Below are positions 39,222 through 50,302 of a DNA stretch of 64,000 nt, one piece after another. The stretch's first letter is position 1. Each line of letters begins with the position of its first letter. The position numbers and the translations under genes were made by a program. Source of the stretch: Vibrio sp. 10N.261.55.A7 (GTDB lineage: Bacteria; Pseudomonadota; Gammaproteobacteria; Enterobacterales; Vibrionaceae); assembly GCF_002877365.1 (NCBI RefSeq), contig NZ_MCWZ01000299.1:1-64000 (forward strand). Reading direction: 5' to 3'. Under the pieces are notes generated by a model. That model searched no databases and was not told the DNA's origin. It was given only the letters and a program-made list of their open reading frames with translations.

Positions 39222-40502
39222 TTGGACGACATCTCCACTGTTTTTTTGTTCACGTTACTAGGCTGTTTGATTGTTATCTCAGGGTACTTCTCAGGCTCAG
39301 AAACGGGAATGATGTCTCTAAACCGCTATCGGTTAAAACACTTAGCTGGCACAGGGCATAAGGGTGCAAAACGCGTTGAAAAGCTACTAAGCCGCCCTGA
39401 TCGTTTGATAGGGCTGATCCTTATCGGCAACAACTTGGTCAATATCCTAGCCTCTGCCATTGCGACTATCATTGGCATGAGACTCTACGGAGACCTCGGA
39501 GTTGCTCTGGCTACCGGTATTCTCACCTTAGTTATCCTTGTTTTTGCCGAAGTCACACCTAAAACGATCGCTTCGCTTTATCCAGAACGCGTCTCCTACG
39601 CGAGCAGCATCCTACTGATTATTCTGATGAAGGTGCTCTCGCCACTGGTTATTTTAGTAAATTTCATCACGAATGGGTTTATTCGCCTGCTTGGCGTTAA
39701 AGCGGAACACAATAGTGAAGATCATCTCAGCTCTGATGAACTAAGAACCGTGGTTAATGAAGCCGGCAACCTTATTCCTCAGCGACACCAAGACATGTTA
39801 GTTTCCATTTTGGATCTTGAGCATGTGACAGTGAATGACATCATGATTCCTCGAAACGAGATTACCGGTATCGATATCAACGATGACTGGAAATCGATCG
39901 TTCGACAGCTCACCCACTCGCCTCACGGCCGTATCGTCCTTTATCGAGATCAGATTGATGAAGTCGTTGGCATGCTTCGTCTTCGAGAGGCGTATCGCTT
40001 GATGCTCGAAAAAAACGAATTCAATAAAGAGACATTATTGCGAGCCGCCGATGAGGTGTACTTTATTCCAGAGAGCACGCCACTCAATGTTCAGCTTCTT
40101 AAATTCCAAAGAAACAAACAACGAATCGGTCTGATTGTTGATGAATATGGTGACATTAATGGTCTGGTGACACTGGAAGATATCTTGGAAGAGATCGTTG
40201 GAGAATTTACGACGTCGATTGCACCAAGCTTGTCCGATGAAATAACGCCTCAACCAGACGGCAGCTTTATGATTGAGGGCAGCACGAACATCAGAGACAT
40301 CAACAAAGGGCTTCAATGGGCATTGCCAACGAATGGGCCACGCACATTGAACGGTTTGATCTTAGAGCACTTGGAAGACATTCCAGAAAGCCACATCAGC
40401 ATTCGAGTAGCAGAGCACCCGATGGAAATCGTCGAATTAGAAGAAAACCGCATTAAGCTAGTGCGTGTCTTCCCAAAATCGAAAGTAGCGACTTCCAGTT
40501 AA
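39222..40502 (+). CDS. corB: CorB/YfjD family magnesium-transport protein (CNNM type)
   Basis: HlyC/CorC (CNNM) family membrane protein associated with Mg2+/Co2+ efflux. The 426 residues have an N-terminal DUF21 membrane domain (YFSGSETGMMSLNRYRLKHL), two CBS domains (around 190-320, with IMIPRNEITGID and VDEYGDINGLVTLEDILEEI) and a C-terminal CorC_HlyC domain. It starts with TTG at 39222, 10 bases after AAAAAGGGA; no ATG fits the family N-terminus. It follows ypjD by 133 bp. Confidence 0.93.
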   Translation: MDDISTVFLFTLLGCLIVISGYFSGSETGMMSLNRYRLKHLAGTGHKGAKRVEKLLSRPDRLIGLILIGNNLVNILASAIATIIGMRLYGDLGVALATGILTLVILVFAEVTPKTIASLYPERVSYASSILLIILMKVLSPLVILVNFITNGFIRLLGVKAEHNSEDHLSSDELRTVVNEAGNLIPQRHQDMLVSILDLEHVTVNDIMIPRNEITGIDINDDWKSIVRQLTHSPHGRIVLYRDQIDEVVGMLRLREAYRLMLEKNEFNKETLLRAADEVYFIPESTPLNVQLLKFQRNKQRIGLIVDEYGDINGLVTLEDILEEIVGEFTTSIAPSLSDEITPQPDGSFMIEGSTNIRDINKGLQWALPTNGPRTLNGLILEHLEDIPESHISIRVAEHPMEIVELEENRIKLVRVFPKSKVATSS

Positions 40503-40530
40503 AGTCACCTTACTCTGAGCAATGAATACA

Positions 40531-40565
40531 AAAAAACCTTGAGAACTAATCTCAAGGTTTTTTAT
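40531..40565. terminator. Bidirectional terminator between corB and luxS
   Basis: A 10-bp stem (AACCTTGAGA / TCTCAAGGTT) with a 5-base loop, flanked by A7 and T6, lies between convergent genes. Confidence 0.88.
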
Positions 40566-40607
40566 TTTAATCAACGAGTTCTATCTCTTCAATAAAGAGC
40601 AAACCTA

Positions 40608-41126
40608 CTAGTCGACTTTCAACTCTTTAAGCATCGCATCAGGAAGTGCTAACTCATCATTTTTATTGACTGAGATGCCAGCAGAAATAATGTTCTTCGC
40701 GATGTCTTGAGCTTGAGTCAATGAATGCATAGCAGCAGTACCACATTGGTATTCATTTAGCTCAGGGATTTTGTTTTGATCAGCAACCTTTAATACGTCT
40801 TCCATCGCAGCAAGCCACGCAGCAGCCACCGAATCTTCACTCGGAGTGCCAATCAGGCTCATGTAAAAGCCAGTGCGACATCCCATTGGGGAGATATCAA
40901 TGATCTCGACTGAATCACCATTTAGGTGATTACGCATAAAGCCAGCGTAAAGGTGCTCAAGGGTATGAATCCCTTCTTCAGAAAGAATGTCTTTGTTTGG
41001 TGCTGTAAAACGCAGGTCAAACACCGTAATTGTGTCGCCTTTCGGTGTCTGCATTGTTTTTGCAACACGGACAGCTGGCGCATTCATGCGCGTGTGGTCA
41101 ACGGTGAAACTATCTAATAACGGCAT
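40608..41126 (-). CDS. luxS: S-ribosylhomocysteine lyase LuxS
   Basis: Converts S-ribosylhomocysteine to homocysteine and DPD, the precursor of autoinducer-2. The 172 residues hold the metal ligands H54, H58 and C128 (HTLEH and YQCG), with catalytic E57 and C83. In vibrios AI-2 feeds the LuxPQ branch that ends at the LuxR regulator found at 13.8 kb in this window. Confidence 0.98.
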   Translation of the reverse strand: MPLLDSFTVDHTRMNAPAVRVAKTMQTPKGDTITVFDLRFTAPNKDILSEEGIHTLEHLYAGFMRNHLNGDSVEIIDISPMGCRTGFYMSLIGTPSEDSVAAAWLAAMEDVLKVADQNKIPELNEYQCGTAAMHSLTQAQDIAKNIISAGISVNKNDELALPDAMLKELKVD

Positions 41127-41225
41127 TGCTTAATCCTCTTTTTATTACTGCACTGTGCATCAGTGAAGCTCACTGATGCTACATGTCTGTTTAGGCCATT
41201 CTATTCACAGGCGAAATACTAACGA

Positions 41226-42791
41226 CTATTTCAAATAAGAGAAGTAGTTTTCTAAGTATTGATCGAAGTTTTCCGTATCGCTCTCTTCTTGAGCCTTCTG
41301 GGCTTGTCGAGAGCGCACGACTTCAGACTCCATCTCTTGCTGAGAGTATACTTTATATTCGTGCTGTCGGTATTGTTCACGATAGCGCTTGCCTAACTCA
41401 CAACCTAGTTGGCCAAGGCCACCATGCTCTTTTGTTAAAGACAATAATTGACCTGAAATCGTGAGTTCAGGATCATCAACCCACTTAAGCAGTTTATTGC
41501 AAACGTCTTGATACGCACGGCCACCTTGAGACTCATCCATAGCCTGAGCAATCAAGATAAGATCATCAAAGACACGTTTCGCCCAGTCTTGAAGAGATAA
41601 ACGCTCGCCAAGACAGCCTATTTGTAACTCTAAGCCCGTTTTACGCCCTTCAACGATCACTTTATTCCAATTGTCACGCCAACATTCGAGCTCACAGTTA
41701 TCCATTGGTTCTGAGTCACTCAATGCTGCCCAGGTCAGGAACAGATCAAGGAAGCGTACTTGCTCCTCGGTAATGCCTACAGAGCTAAATGGATTCACAT
41801 CCAATGAGCGAACCTCTATATACTCAACTCCCGCTCGTGCTAAAGCTTCAGAAGGCTTCTCATCAGAGTTTGCGACACGCTTAGGTCGAATTGGCGCATA
41901 AAGTTCATTTTCAATCTGCAGTACATTGCTATTCAGTTGTCGATACGCTCCGTCAACTTTAACACCAATATTCGCGAACTCTTCTGATGGCGTGCGAATG
42001 GCTTTATTTAGACCATCTAAGTACTGCTCAAGGCTATTGAAGCCTATTTTTAATACGCTCTGTGCGCTATTGGTATAGCCTAAATCACTTAACCTCAATG
42101 ATGTCGCGTGAGGCAGGTAGAGCGTTTGATTAATGTTCTCAAAAGGCAGCTTTGTCTCTCTTCCCTTCAAGAAAGAGCCACACAAAGCAGGAGAAGCACC
42201 AAAGAAATAAGGGATCAACCAACCAAAACGGTAGTAGTTTCTAATCAGACCAAAATAGCCTTCGGATTTCGTCGTTTCTCGTTCTTGTTTAGATTGCTCG
42301 CCATACAGAGCATCCCAAAAGGTTTCTGGAAAAGAAAAGTTGAAATGAACCCCAGAGATAATTTGCATCAGGCTACCATAGCGGTGTTTAAGCCCTTCGC
42401 GGTAAAGTGTTTTCATTTTGCCGGAATTTGAGGTTCCGTAATATGCCAGGTTAATGTCATCTTCCGCACTGACATAGCAAGGCATTGAGAGTGGCCACAT
42501 TTTCTCATCACCTAACTTGGTTTGAGTAAAATGATGCACATCTTCTAACTGATACAACAGTGTCGATACGTCATTCGATACTGGAGTAATAAACTCGAGT
42601 AAGGATTCAGAGAAATCAGTGGTGATTCTTTCATTTGAATACGCGGAGCCTAAGCTCTCTGGGTGAGGCGTTGTCGCAAGGTGGCCATCATTGTGGTAGC
42701 GCAATGTTTCTCGCTCCACGCCACGTCCATATTGCTTAAACACATCCGATTGTTTGGCTATTCGTTCTAGCCTTGCAGCAAAATCAGTCAA
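41226..42791 (-). CDS. gshA: Glutamate-cysteine ligase
   Basis: First step of glutathione synthesis. Gamma-proteobacterial type, about 521 residues, with [27 protein letters not shown] and [15 protein letters not shown] chose the TTG at 42791 because the encoded [13 protein letters not shown] then lines up with Vibrio GshA and an AAGTGA lies upstream; E. coli gshA also starts with TTG. A GTG at 42803 (four residues longer) is the alternative; there is no suitable ATG. Confidence 0.94.
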   Translation of the reverse strand: MTDFAARLERIAKQSDVFKQYGRGVERETLRYHNDGHLATTPHPESLGSAYSNERITTDFSESLLEFITPVSNDVSTLLYQLEDVHHFTQTKLGDEKMWPLSMPCYVSAEDDINLAYYGTSNSGKMKTLYREGLKHRYGSLMQIISGVHFNFSFPETFWDALYGEQSKQERETTKSEGYFGLIRNYYRFGWLIPYFFGASPALCGSFLKGRETKLPFENINQTLYLPHATSLRLSDLGYTNSAQSVLKIGFNSLEQYLDGLNKAIRTPSEEFANIGVKVDGAYRQLNSNVLQIENELYAPIRPKRVANSDEKPSEALARAGVEYIEVRSLDVNPFSSVGITEEQVRFLDLFLTWAALSDSEPMDNCELECWRDNWNKVIVEGRKTGLELQIGCLGERLSLQDWAKRVFDDLILIAQAMDESQGGRAYQDVCNKLLKWVDDPELTISGQLLSLTKEHGGLGQLGCELGKRYREQYRQHEYKVYSQQEMESEVVRSRQAQKAQEESDTENFDQYLENYFSYLK

Positions 42792-42874
42792 AATGAAGAT
42801 CACTTATGTTCTTACTAAACGCATTAGCGACCAATTATTGCCGAGCCACTGCGTTCAATAGGTTGTTAGAATTT

Positions 42875-42892
42875 GGGCGGTATTTACCGCCC
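42875..42892 (-). terminator. Hairpin after the M16 peptidase gene
   Basis: An 8-bp GC-rich stem (GGGCGGTA / TACCGCCC) with a 2-base loop lies 17 bp past the leftward stop. The T run is weak. Confidence 0.6.
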
Positions 42893-42908
42893 TTTATAAA
42901 TGTGTACT

Positions 42909-45767
42909 CTAACGGATGATTTCAAGCTCTTCTATCGGAATATCTAACTTTTCTAATTCCGGAATTAAGCTTTCTGCATCTCCGACGACGATTATTTGAT
43001 AATCATCGGGGCTGAACCACTTCGCCGCTAGTTTATCGAGCATTGACTTGTTCACCGTTTCAACTATCTGATTCCTTTGCTGTAGATAGTCTTCATCTAA
43101 GCTGTAAGTTAAGATATTGCTAAGCAGTGCAGCCTTCTGCGATGGGGTTTCATATTTCAATGCATCTTGTTGCCCAACGGCCAAGCGCAAGAATTCTAAC
43201 TCAGCGTCCGTCATCCCTTCCTCGCTAATCAAGCTGAGCTCTTTTTGCAACTCTTCAATAGATGCGACCGTTGAATCGGCTCGGACTTGTGCATTGAATA
43301 CGATAATACCAACCTCTCGGTTGGCGGCGAGATAACCATTTGCCCCATAGGTATAGCCCTTATCTTCACGTAAATTTTGGTTGATTCGGCTATTAAAATT
43401 ACCGGCTAGATTAAAATTGGCCAACTGAGTGAGATAAGATTCGCCCGTCGCATCAAAAGAACGCCCTTTCCTAACAAATCGTACGACACTTTGAGGGGCT
43501 TTAGGTTTATCCACTACGTATATCTTTTGCTCTATCAGTGGCTTCACCACCTGAGGGCGAAGTAATGGCGATGCCTCTCCTTGCCAACTAGAAAAGAACG
43601 TCAGCTCTTTCTTAATCTCTTTTTTCTCTATGTCACCAACCACAACAATTTTCGCACCATGCGGCGTGTAGTGCTCATTATAAAACGCGTTTACATCATC
43701 TAAGGTTAATTCAGATAACGAGGCCTGAGTTCCATCTTGTGAACGAGAAAAGATTGAACGACCAAATATCACTTGTCTCGTGGCTTGAGAAGCTAGCCAG
43801 CTTGGCGTCTGATGACGATAAACCGCTCCTTCAATCATTTGCTTCTTCACTCGCTCAAAATCAGATTGACCAAAGTTAGGCTCAAAGAGGATCTCTTCAG
43901 CGATAGCAAGCGTCGGTGTTAAGTTTTTCTCTAGAGAGGAAATGCTGATCGAGGTGGTATACGAACCTGCACTTACGCTGATATTACTTCCGAGTTTATC
44001 CAACTCCGCTTTTAAGTGCTCTAAAGTGCGCAGCTGTGTTCCTTCTTCCATGAGAGCGGCCGTCAGGTTTGCTAGCCCCTCTTTACCTCGTGGCACATGT
44101 CTTTCGCCTGCAGGTAAGTAGATCTCTATCTGTACTGTTGGCACTTCACTGGTGGTTGTACCCAGTAGTTCGGCACCGTTATCAAAATAAAGCTCGTATA
44201 ACTTAGGCATCTGAGCTTTCACACCACCAGCGACAGGCGGCATGATCGAACGATCAAAATCATCGACTGCTTTACGTTGCTCTAACTGATTGTCTGATAT
44301 TTTTTGATATTCAGGCAATGTTCTCGGTTCGGGGCTAAAGTTTGCCTCACGCACCGCTAGGTTAGCTTGCCCTTTCGGTATCACGCTCAACGTGACCTTT
44401 GGCTGTTCCTGAATGTACTTTTGATAAACGGACAGTATCGATTCAGGGGACACCTCGTGAATCTGTTTCAACCTTTCGTCAATTCGGTCAGGCTGTCCGT
44501 AGAAGGTTTGATTCGATGCTAACTGAGTGACTTTTCCTCTCACACTTTCAAGAGCAAAAACAGCATTGGCTTCCGCCATTCCTGTGATTTGATCTAAACG
44601 CTCTTGCTCGACGCCATTACTAGCAAATTCATCCAATGAATCCATGAGTTCTTGATACAGTGGTGTTAGATCGCTGTCCCCTCCAGAAGCCCCCATCGCA
44701 TAAACATAGAACGTACACGCGAGTTCAGCACAATCTTGAAATGCACCTGCATCAACGGCTTTCTGCGTCTTTACAAGGCGTTGATACAACAAGCTATTCG
44801 CTCCGCCTCCCAGTACATTAGCAAAAGAGTCTAATGAGGTTTGGTCTTGATGTCCGCGATACTCAGTAGGCCAACCGATAATTACCATAGGCTGCTGAAT
44901 ACGATCCTCCAGAGTCAAGTAACGATCGTCCGTTAACTTAGCTGGCTGCTTTTGCGCTTTTTCAACGTTAGGCCCCATTGGGATCGAACCAAAGTATTGG
45001 TTTATCCATTCCAACGTTTCATCTTTATCAATGTCCCCACCAATCGTGAGAACGGCATTGTTTGGCCCGTACCAGCGTAAGAAGAAATCTTTCAGATCAT
45101 TGACATCAACGCGATCAAGATCTTCAACGTAGCCAATTGGCTGCCAAGAATAAGGGTGCCCTTCAGGGTAAATGGCTTCCCCCATTCGTTCCCACATTAG
45201 TCCATATGGGCGATTATCATAATTTTGTGCTCGTTCGTTTTTGACCGTGTCTCTTTGAATCTCAAACTTACGCTGAGAAACTGCATCAATTAAAAAGCCC
45301 ATTCGGTCAGACTCTAACCACAGGACCTTTTCAAGTTGGTTTGAGGGCACTGTCTGAAAGTAATTGGTTCGATCTCGATTTGTTGTCCCGTTGAGGGTGC
45401 CACCAGCTTCAGTAATGATTTTAAAATGCTCTTGGTCACCCACATTTTCTGAACCTTGGAACATCATATGCTCAAAGAAATGCGCAAAGCCTGAACGACC
45501 AATGTCTTCACGTGCAGAGCCTACGTGATAAGTCACATCTACGTGCACCAAAGGATCAGAATCGTCAGGGGAAAGGATTACAGTGAGCCCATTGTCTAAT
45601 TGATACTTAGAGTATGGAATCATGACAGTGTCAGTATTTGCTGGCACTTCTTCGATCAGAGTAACGCCCTCGGGCAGCGAAGAGAAAAAAGGAACTGACG
45701 GAATGGTGTAACTGGAACATGCTGAAATAGTGAGGAGAGAAAATGCCCCTAACCAGATATTTCTCAT
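42909..45767 (-). CDS. M16 family zinc metallopeptidase, lipoprotein
   Basis: Insulinase-type peptidase of 952 residues. A lipoprotein signal ends LTISAC-S (C16). The first M16 domain carries the inverted zinc motif HFFEH (HxxEH) with the downstream glutamate in KNERAQNYDNRPYG. The second half is a non-catalytic M16 domain, as in the pitrilysin-like two-domain arrangement. It probably works in the periplasm, tethered to the outer membrane (C+1 is Ser). The substrate is unknown. Confidence 0.92.
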   Translation of the reverse strand: MRNIWLGAFSLLTISACSSYTIPSVPFFSSLPEGVTLIEEVPANTDTVMIPYSKYQLDNGLTVILSPDDSDPLVHVDVTYHVGSAREDIGRSGFAHFFEHMMFQGSENVGDQEHFKIITEAGGTLNGTTNRDRTNYFQTVPSNQLEKVLWLESDRMGFLIDAVSQRKFEIQRDTVKNERAQNYDNRPYGLMWERMGEAIYPEGHPYSWQPIGYVEDLDRVDVNDLKDFFLRWYGPNNAVLTIGGDIDKDETLEWINQYFGSIPMGPNVEKAQKQPAKLTDDRYLTLEDRIQQPMVIIGWPTEYRGHQDQTSLDSFANVLGGGANSLLYQRLVKTQKAVDAGAFQDCAELACTFYVYAMGASGGDSDLTPLYQELMDSLDEFASNGVEQERLDQITGMAEANAVFALESVRGKVTQLASNQTFYGQPDRIDERLKQIHEVSPESILSVYQKYIQEQPKVTLSVIPKGQANLAVREANFSPEPRTLPEYQKISDNQLEQRKAVDDFDRSIMPPVAGGVKAQMPKLYELYFDNGAELLGTTTSEVPTVQIEIYLPAGERHVPRGKEGLANLTAALMEEGTQLRTLEHLKAELDKLGSNISVSAGSYTTSISISSLEKNLTPTLAIAEEILFEPNFGQSDFERVKKQMIEGAVYRHQTPSWLASQATRQVIFGRSIFSRSQDGTQASLSELTLDDVNAFYNEHYTPHGAKIVVVGDIEKKEIKKELTFFSSWQGEASPLLRPQVVKPLIEQKIYVVDKPKAPQSVVRFVRKGRSFDATGESYLTQLANFNLAGNFNSRINQNLREDKGYTYGANGYLAANREVGIIVFNAQVRADSTVASIEELQKELSLISEEGMTDAELEFLRLAVGQQDALKYETPSQKAALLSNILTYSLDEDYLQQRNQIVETVNKSMLDKLAAKWFSPDDYQIIVVGDAESLIPELEKLDIPIEELEIIR

Positions 45768-45776
45768 AACGCTTCC

Positions 45777-46238
45777 TTAAAAAAATCCAAAATAGATTGT
45801 AGCCAATAAACTATAGCGAAGGGCTTTCCCAACCAAAATAAGAATGAAACAGGGTAAAAATCGCATTCTCAGCCAGCCCGCTGCGAGGCACAATGGGTCA
45901 CCAATGACAGGTAACCAACTAAATAATAACGTCCAATAGCCATATCGATTAAGCCAGCTAATGGCTTTATGACCATGTTTTTCTTGTTGAGTTCGATTTG
46001 GGAGCCACAAACCGAGCCAATAGTTCGTCATGCCGCCCAGAGTATTTCCTACGGTGGCAACAACGATAATAATGAAAGTGGTGTATTGATTCAGGCTTAA
46101 TGTGGCAATGAGACCCGCTTCAGAGCCACCAGGCAATAATGTGGCACTGAGGAAGCCACTGATGAAAAGAACCCATAATGCAGAGTCTGAAAACCAAAGA
46201 GCAAACTGTTCAAATGCAGATGTAAATGTCTCTAGCAC
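45777..46238 (-). CDS. YqaA/DedA-like small membrane protein
   Basis: A 153-residue membrane protein of the SNARE-associated/DedA superfamily, YqaA subgroup, role unknown. It keeps the LPGGSEAGL segment and the VIGDPLCLAAGWLRM segment typical of YqaA. It begins with GTG at 46238 and overlaps the stop of the upstream reductase gene by 7 bases, implying translational coupling. Confidence 0.85.
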   Translation of the reverse strand: MLETFTSAFEQFALWFSDSALWVLFISGFLSATLLPGGSEAGLIATLSLNQYTTFIIIVVATVGNTLGGMTNYWLGLWLPNRTQQEKHGHKAISWLNRYGYWTLLFSWLPVIGDPLCLAAGWLRMRFLPCFILILVGKALRYSLLATIYFGFF

Positions 46239-47182
46239 TGCATATCAAGCAATACCTTGCCTCTAGTGTGACCAGTTTCTATTTGAGTATGTGCATCTTG
46301 TACTTGCGTATACGGGAAAATTTTCTGTATTTCTGTTTTAAGTAATCCGACGCTGACCATGTAAAGCATCGTATCAAGCTGCTCAGGATCAGGATCAACT
46401 AACATACCCGTGGCCTCAAAACCCAATAGCTTGGCTTTTTCACAGATCAGTTCAGCACTTAATGTTGGAACGGTGACAACACGTGCCCCATCTTTTAAGC
46501 ATTTCAATGCATCGAGTGCAGCATCACCGCCAATGAGATCGATCAACACATCCACCTCTTCTACGCGCTCAGAAACAGGCGCAAATTCATAGTTGATCGC
46601 ATGTGCACCTAATGTTGCCATATAATCAAGGTTACTCTCACTGCAACTGGTAAAGACTTCAGCTTTGGCAGCAATGGCTATCTGTACCGCGAGGTGTCCA
46701 ACACCTCCTGCTCCCGCAAGAATAAGAACTCGCTCGCCTTCTTTCACTTCAGCTTTATTTAACGCTTGTGCAGCCGTTTGGCCAGCCAATGGTAAAACAG
46801 CGGCCGCCTCTAAAGTGACAGCATCAGGAACTTGGCTTAATTCTGCTTCAGGAACACAAATGTACTGACTGTAACCACCACCTTGCAGAGGAAAACCCAC
46901 AAAGCCAGCAACAATCGCTCCCTTATCAAATCGAGAAGTGCCCTCACCACCAGAAACGACTTTTCCGGCGATATCGTATCCAGGTACCCAAGGCAAATTA
47001 TCTTTGTTTTGAGCGGCTGCCCAGCCAAGGCCCGCGCGCGTTTTCACATCAATAGGATTAACACCAGCAAAGGCTACCTTTACCAGTACCTCCCCACTTT
47101 TAGGTTGAGGAATTTGAGAAGTGAGAGTGGCAAGGACATCGACCTCACCAAACTGGGTAATTGCGATTTGCTTGTTTTCCAT
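46232..47182 (-). CDS. Zinc-independent MDR family oxidoreductase (quinone reductase-like)
   Basis: Medium-chain dehydrogenase/reductase of 316 residues. N-terminal GroES-like fold (GVNPIDVKTRAG, VPGYDIAGKVV) and a Rossmann NADP-binding segment VLILAGAGGVGHLAVQIA. The catalytic and structural zinc ligands of alcohol dehydrogenases are missing, so a quinone/enone reductase activity is more likely than alcohol oxidation. The exact substrate is unknown. Confidence 0.88.
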   Translation of the reverse strand: MENKQIAITQFGEVDVLATLTSQIPQPKSGEVLVKVAFAGVNPIDVKTRAGLGWAAAQNKDNLPWVPGYDIAGKVVSGGEGTSRFDKGAIVAGFVGFPLQGGGYSQYICVPEAELSQVPDAVTLEAAAVLPLAGQTAAQALNKAEVKEGERVLILAGAGGVGHLAVQIAIAAKAEVFTSCSESNLDYMATLGAHAINYEFAPVSERVEEVDVLIDLIGGDAALDALKCLKDGARVVTVPTLSAELICEKAKLLGFEATGMLVDPDPEQLDTMLYMVSVGLLKTEIQKIFPYTQVQDAHTQIETGHTRGKVLLDMQC

Positions 47183-47207
47183 CTGTGCTAATCCTTAGTT
47201 AAATAAG

Positions 47208-47231
47208 AAAGGGATGCCGAAGCATCCCTTT
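47208..47231 (-). terminator. Terminator after oadGAB
   Basis: A 10-bp stem (AAAGGGATGC / GCATCCCTTT) with a CGAA loop (TTCG on the transcript) and a T-rich tail. Confidence 0.82.
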
Positions 47232-47343
47232 GAATATATAACATTTCTTCTGACTAGGTTAACTTTTAGCTCGCAATTTGACCATCACCTGACCATTTGC
47301 GCGTGAATTAACCGAGTTGGTATTCTCTAATTAGCGATCTTGA

Positions 47344-48474
47344 TTATCCGACCAAGGCTAAAAGTATACCAGCAGCTACTGCCGAGCCTAAAACACCCGC
47401 AACATTTGGCCCCATTGCGTGCATTAGCAAGAAGTTCTGTGAGTTAGCCTCAAGACCGACTTTGTTTACAACACGCGCTGCCATTGGTACTGCTGAAACA
47501 CCAGCCGCACCAATCAGTGGGTTAATGTCTTCTTTTGAGTACTTATTCAAAAGCTTAGCCATTAAGACGCCTGCCGCGGTACCTATACTGAATGCAACCG
47601 CACCGAGTAGCAAAATACCTAGCGTCTTAAAGTTCAGGAATGTATCAGCCTGAAGCTTAGAACCCACACCTAAACCAAGGAAAATAGTCACAACGTTAAT
47701 CAGTTCGTTTTGGGCTGTTTTCGACAGGCGATCTACCACACCCGCTTCACGCATTAAGTTACCTAAACAGAACATACCCACAAGTGGTGTGGCTGATGGT
47801 AGGAACAAAATCGTCATCAATAACACCGCAAGAGGAAAGATAACTTTCTCCGCTTTGCCGACATGTTTAAGCTGAGCCATCTTGATCGTACGCTCTTCAG
47901 GCGTTGTTAATGCCTTCATGATTGGCGGCTGAATAATTGGTACAAGAGCCATATAGCTGTAAGCAGCAACAGCAATAGCACCAAGCAAGTCAGGAGACAA
48001 CTTGCTCGCTAAGAAAATAGCCGTTGGACCATCGGCTCCACCAATGATTGCGATAGAAGCGGCATCTGGCATGGAGAATTCCATTCCAGGGATATAGTTA
48101 AGCATAATCGCACCGAATAATGTTGCGAAGATACCGAACTGAGCCGCTGCCCCTAACCACAACGTTTTTGGGTTAGCAATCAGTGCACCGAAATCTGTCA
48201 TTGCCCCCACACCCATAAAAATGAGTAGTGGGAAAATGCCAGTCTCAATACCAATGTAATAGACGTAATACAGCAAGCCACCTGGATCGGTAAAGCCCGC
48301 ATTTGGGATATTCGCTAATACTGCACCAAAGCCAATAGGCAATAGCAGCAAAGGTTCAAACCCTTTAGTAATGGCTAAGAAAAGCAAAATAGCGCCGACC
48401 AACATCATACACAGTTGGCCGAATTCGAAGTTCGCTATCCCTGTCTCAGACCATAAGATCATCAATCCTTCCAT
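47344..48474 (-). CDS. oadB: Sodium pump decarboxylase, beta subunit
   Basis: Membrane subunit of oxaloacetate decarboxylase that couples decarboxylation of carboxybiotin to Na+ export. The 376 residues are strongly hydrophobic. They show [15 protein letters not shown], the loop with the key aspartate, and the [14 protein letters not shown] region. It starts 9 bp after the oadA stop. Confidence 0.97.
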   Translation of the reverse strand: MEGLMILWSETGIANFEFGQLCMMLVGAILLFLAITKGFEPLLLLPIGFGAVLANIPNAGFTDPGGLLYYVYYIGIETGIFPLLIFMGVGAMTDFGALIANPKTLWLGAAAQFGIFATLFGAIMLNYIPGMEFSMPDAASIAIIGGADGPTAIFLASKLSPDLLGAIAVAAYSYMALVPIIQPPIMKALTTPEERTIKMAQLKHVGKAEKVIFPLAVLLMTILFLPSATPLVGMFCLGNLMREAGVVDRLSKTAQNELINVVTIFLGLGVGSKLQADTFLNFKTLGILLLGAVAFSIGTAAGVLMAKLLNKYSKEDINPLIGAAGVSAVPMAARVVNKVGLEANSQNFLLMHAMGPNVAGVLGSAVAAGILLALVG

Positions 48475-48483
48475 GGTGATCCC

Positions 48484-50271
48484 TTACGCTAAGCTTAGAA
48501 GTGGTGAGCCAACAGTCACAGAGTCGCCTTCTTTAACAAGTAGGTCTTGAACGATACCGCCACGAGCAGCACGAACTTCTGTTTCCATCTTCATCGCTTC
48601 TAAAATAAGTAATACATCCCCTTCCGCAACTTGTGCGCCAGACTGAACGTTTACTTTGAATATATTACCAGCAAGTGGGGCAGGTACCGCTTCAGCATTA
48701 CCTGCAGGTGCAGCAGCAGGAGCCGCCTGTACTGGCGCAGCACCTTGTGCGGGTGCGACTGAGGTCAGTTCACCTTGTGGGCCAACTTCAACATCAAAAA
48801 CTTGACCGTCGACTTTCACGCTGTAGCTTTCAATACCGCCAACCGCTTTAACAGGAGCAGATGTGACTTGAGCAGCAGACTCTAACGTCGGTGCTGGTTC
48901 AAATGCTTCAGGGTTACGGCGATTCTTAAGGAATTTTAGGCCAACTTGTGGGAACAATGCGTAGGTAAGCACGTCATCGACTGTGTCTTCTGCTAAAGAG
49001 ATACCATCCGATTTCGCTTTTTCTAGTAATTCAGTGGTTAATGAATCAAGTTCGTTTTCTAGCAGATCCGCTGGGCGACATGTTACAGGCTCTGCGCCAT
49101 CGAGAACCTTCGCTTGAAGCTCTTGATCGACTTCGGCAGGAGCAGCGCCATACTCGCCTTTTAGTAGACCCGCAGTCTCTTTTGTAATGCTCTTATAACG
49201 CTCACCCGTCAATACGTTAATAACCGCCTGAGAGCCCACAATTTGTGAGGTAGGGGTGACAAGAGGAATGTAACCAAGCTCTTTACGAACGCGAGGAATC
49301 TCTTCCAGTACTTCATCGAGACGATCAGCTGCACCTTGCTCTTTCAGTTGGCCTTCCATATTGGTCAACATACCGCCAGGAACTTGAGCAATGAGGATAC
49401 GGGAATCAATACCTTTAAGCTGCCCTTCCCATTTTGCGTATTTCTTACGTACTTCACGGAAATAGGCAGCAATAGGTTCAATTTGATCAAGCTTTAGATT
49501 CGTATCGCGCTCTGTACCTTCTAACATCGCAACAACTGTTTCGGTTGGCGTATGGCCATAAGTACAGCTCATAGAAGAGATAGCGGTATCGAGAATATCG
49601 ACACCCGCTTCAACGGCTTTCACTGCTGTTGCCGTCGATAAGCCCGTTGTCGCATGACAGTGCAATGCTAATGGCACGTCACAAGACTCTTTGATTCGTG
49701 AGATAAGCTCTTCAGCTTCATATGGCTTAAGCAGACCTGACATGTCTTTAATACAAAGAGAGTGACAGCCAAGATCTTCCAAGCGCTTGGCAAGATCAAC
49801 CCAAGTATCTGAGTTATGAACAGGGCTTGTTGTGTATGACAGCGTGCCTTGAGCATGTGCGCCAACTTCTTTCGTCGCTTTCACTGCAGTTTGGAAATTG
49901 CGTACATCGTTCATTGCATCAAAGATACGGAAAACGTCCATACCGTTGGTATGCGCTCGTTCAATGAACTTTTCTACTACATCATCCGCGTAGTGACGGT
50001 AACCCAATAGGTTTTGACCTCGCAGTAACATCTGCATAGGTGTGTTTGGCATCGCTTTCTTTAATTCACGCAAGCGCTCCCAAGGATCTTCACCTAGAAA
50101 ACGAATACAAGAATCGAAGGTTGCGCCACCCCAAGTTTCAAGTGACCAATAACCGATTTTATCCAACTCTGCCGCAATAGGCAGCATATCTTCAATACGC
50201 ATACGCGTAGCAAATAGTGACTGATGGGCGTCACGAAGGACCACATCCGTAATAGCTAGTGGTTTAGACAT
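48484..50271 (-). CDS. oadA: Oxaloacetate decarboxylase, alpha subunit
   Basis: Carboxyltransferase domain with [16 protein letters not shown] and metal-binding HCHATTG, a PYC_OADA conserved domain, an Ala/Pro linker and a C-terminal biotinyl domain with [10 protein letters not shown] (biotin lysine about 35 residues from the end). About 595 residues. I chose the ATG at 50271 because AGGAG lies 9 bases upstream; the ATG at 50277 would leave only 3 bases. Confidence 0.96.
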   Translation of the reverse strand: MSKPLAITDVVLRDAHQSLFATRMRIEDMLPIAAELDKIGYWSLETWGGATFDSCIRFLGEDPWERLRELKKAMPNTPMQMLLRGQNLLGYRHYADDVVEKFIERAHTNGMDVFRIFDAMNDVRNFQTAVKATKEVGAHAQGTLSYTTSPVHNSDTWVDLAKRLEDLGCHSLCIKDMSGLLKPYEAEELISRIKESCDVPLALHCHATTGLSTATAVKAVEAGVDILDTAISSMSCTYGHTPTETVVAMLEGTERDTNLKLDQIEPIAAYFREVRKKYAKWEGQLKGIDSRILIAQVPGGMLTNMEGQLKEQGAADRLDEVLEEIPRVRKELGYIPLVTPTSQIVGSQAVINVLTGERYKSITKETAGLLKGEYGAAPAEVDQELQAKVLDGAEPVTCRPADLLENELDSLTTELLEKAKSDGISLAEDTVDDVLTYALFPQVGLKFLKNRRNPEAFEPAPTLESAAQVTSAPVKAVGGIESYSVKVDGQVFDVEVGPQGELTSVAPAQGAAPVQAAPAAAPAGNAEAVPAPLAGNIFKVNVQSGAQVAEGDVLLILEAMKMETEVRAARGGIVQDLLVKEGDSVTVGSPLLSLA

Positions 50272-50302
50272 GCTCATTAACTCCTTTTAATCCTTAAAAA
50301 AT

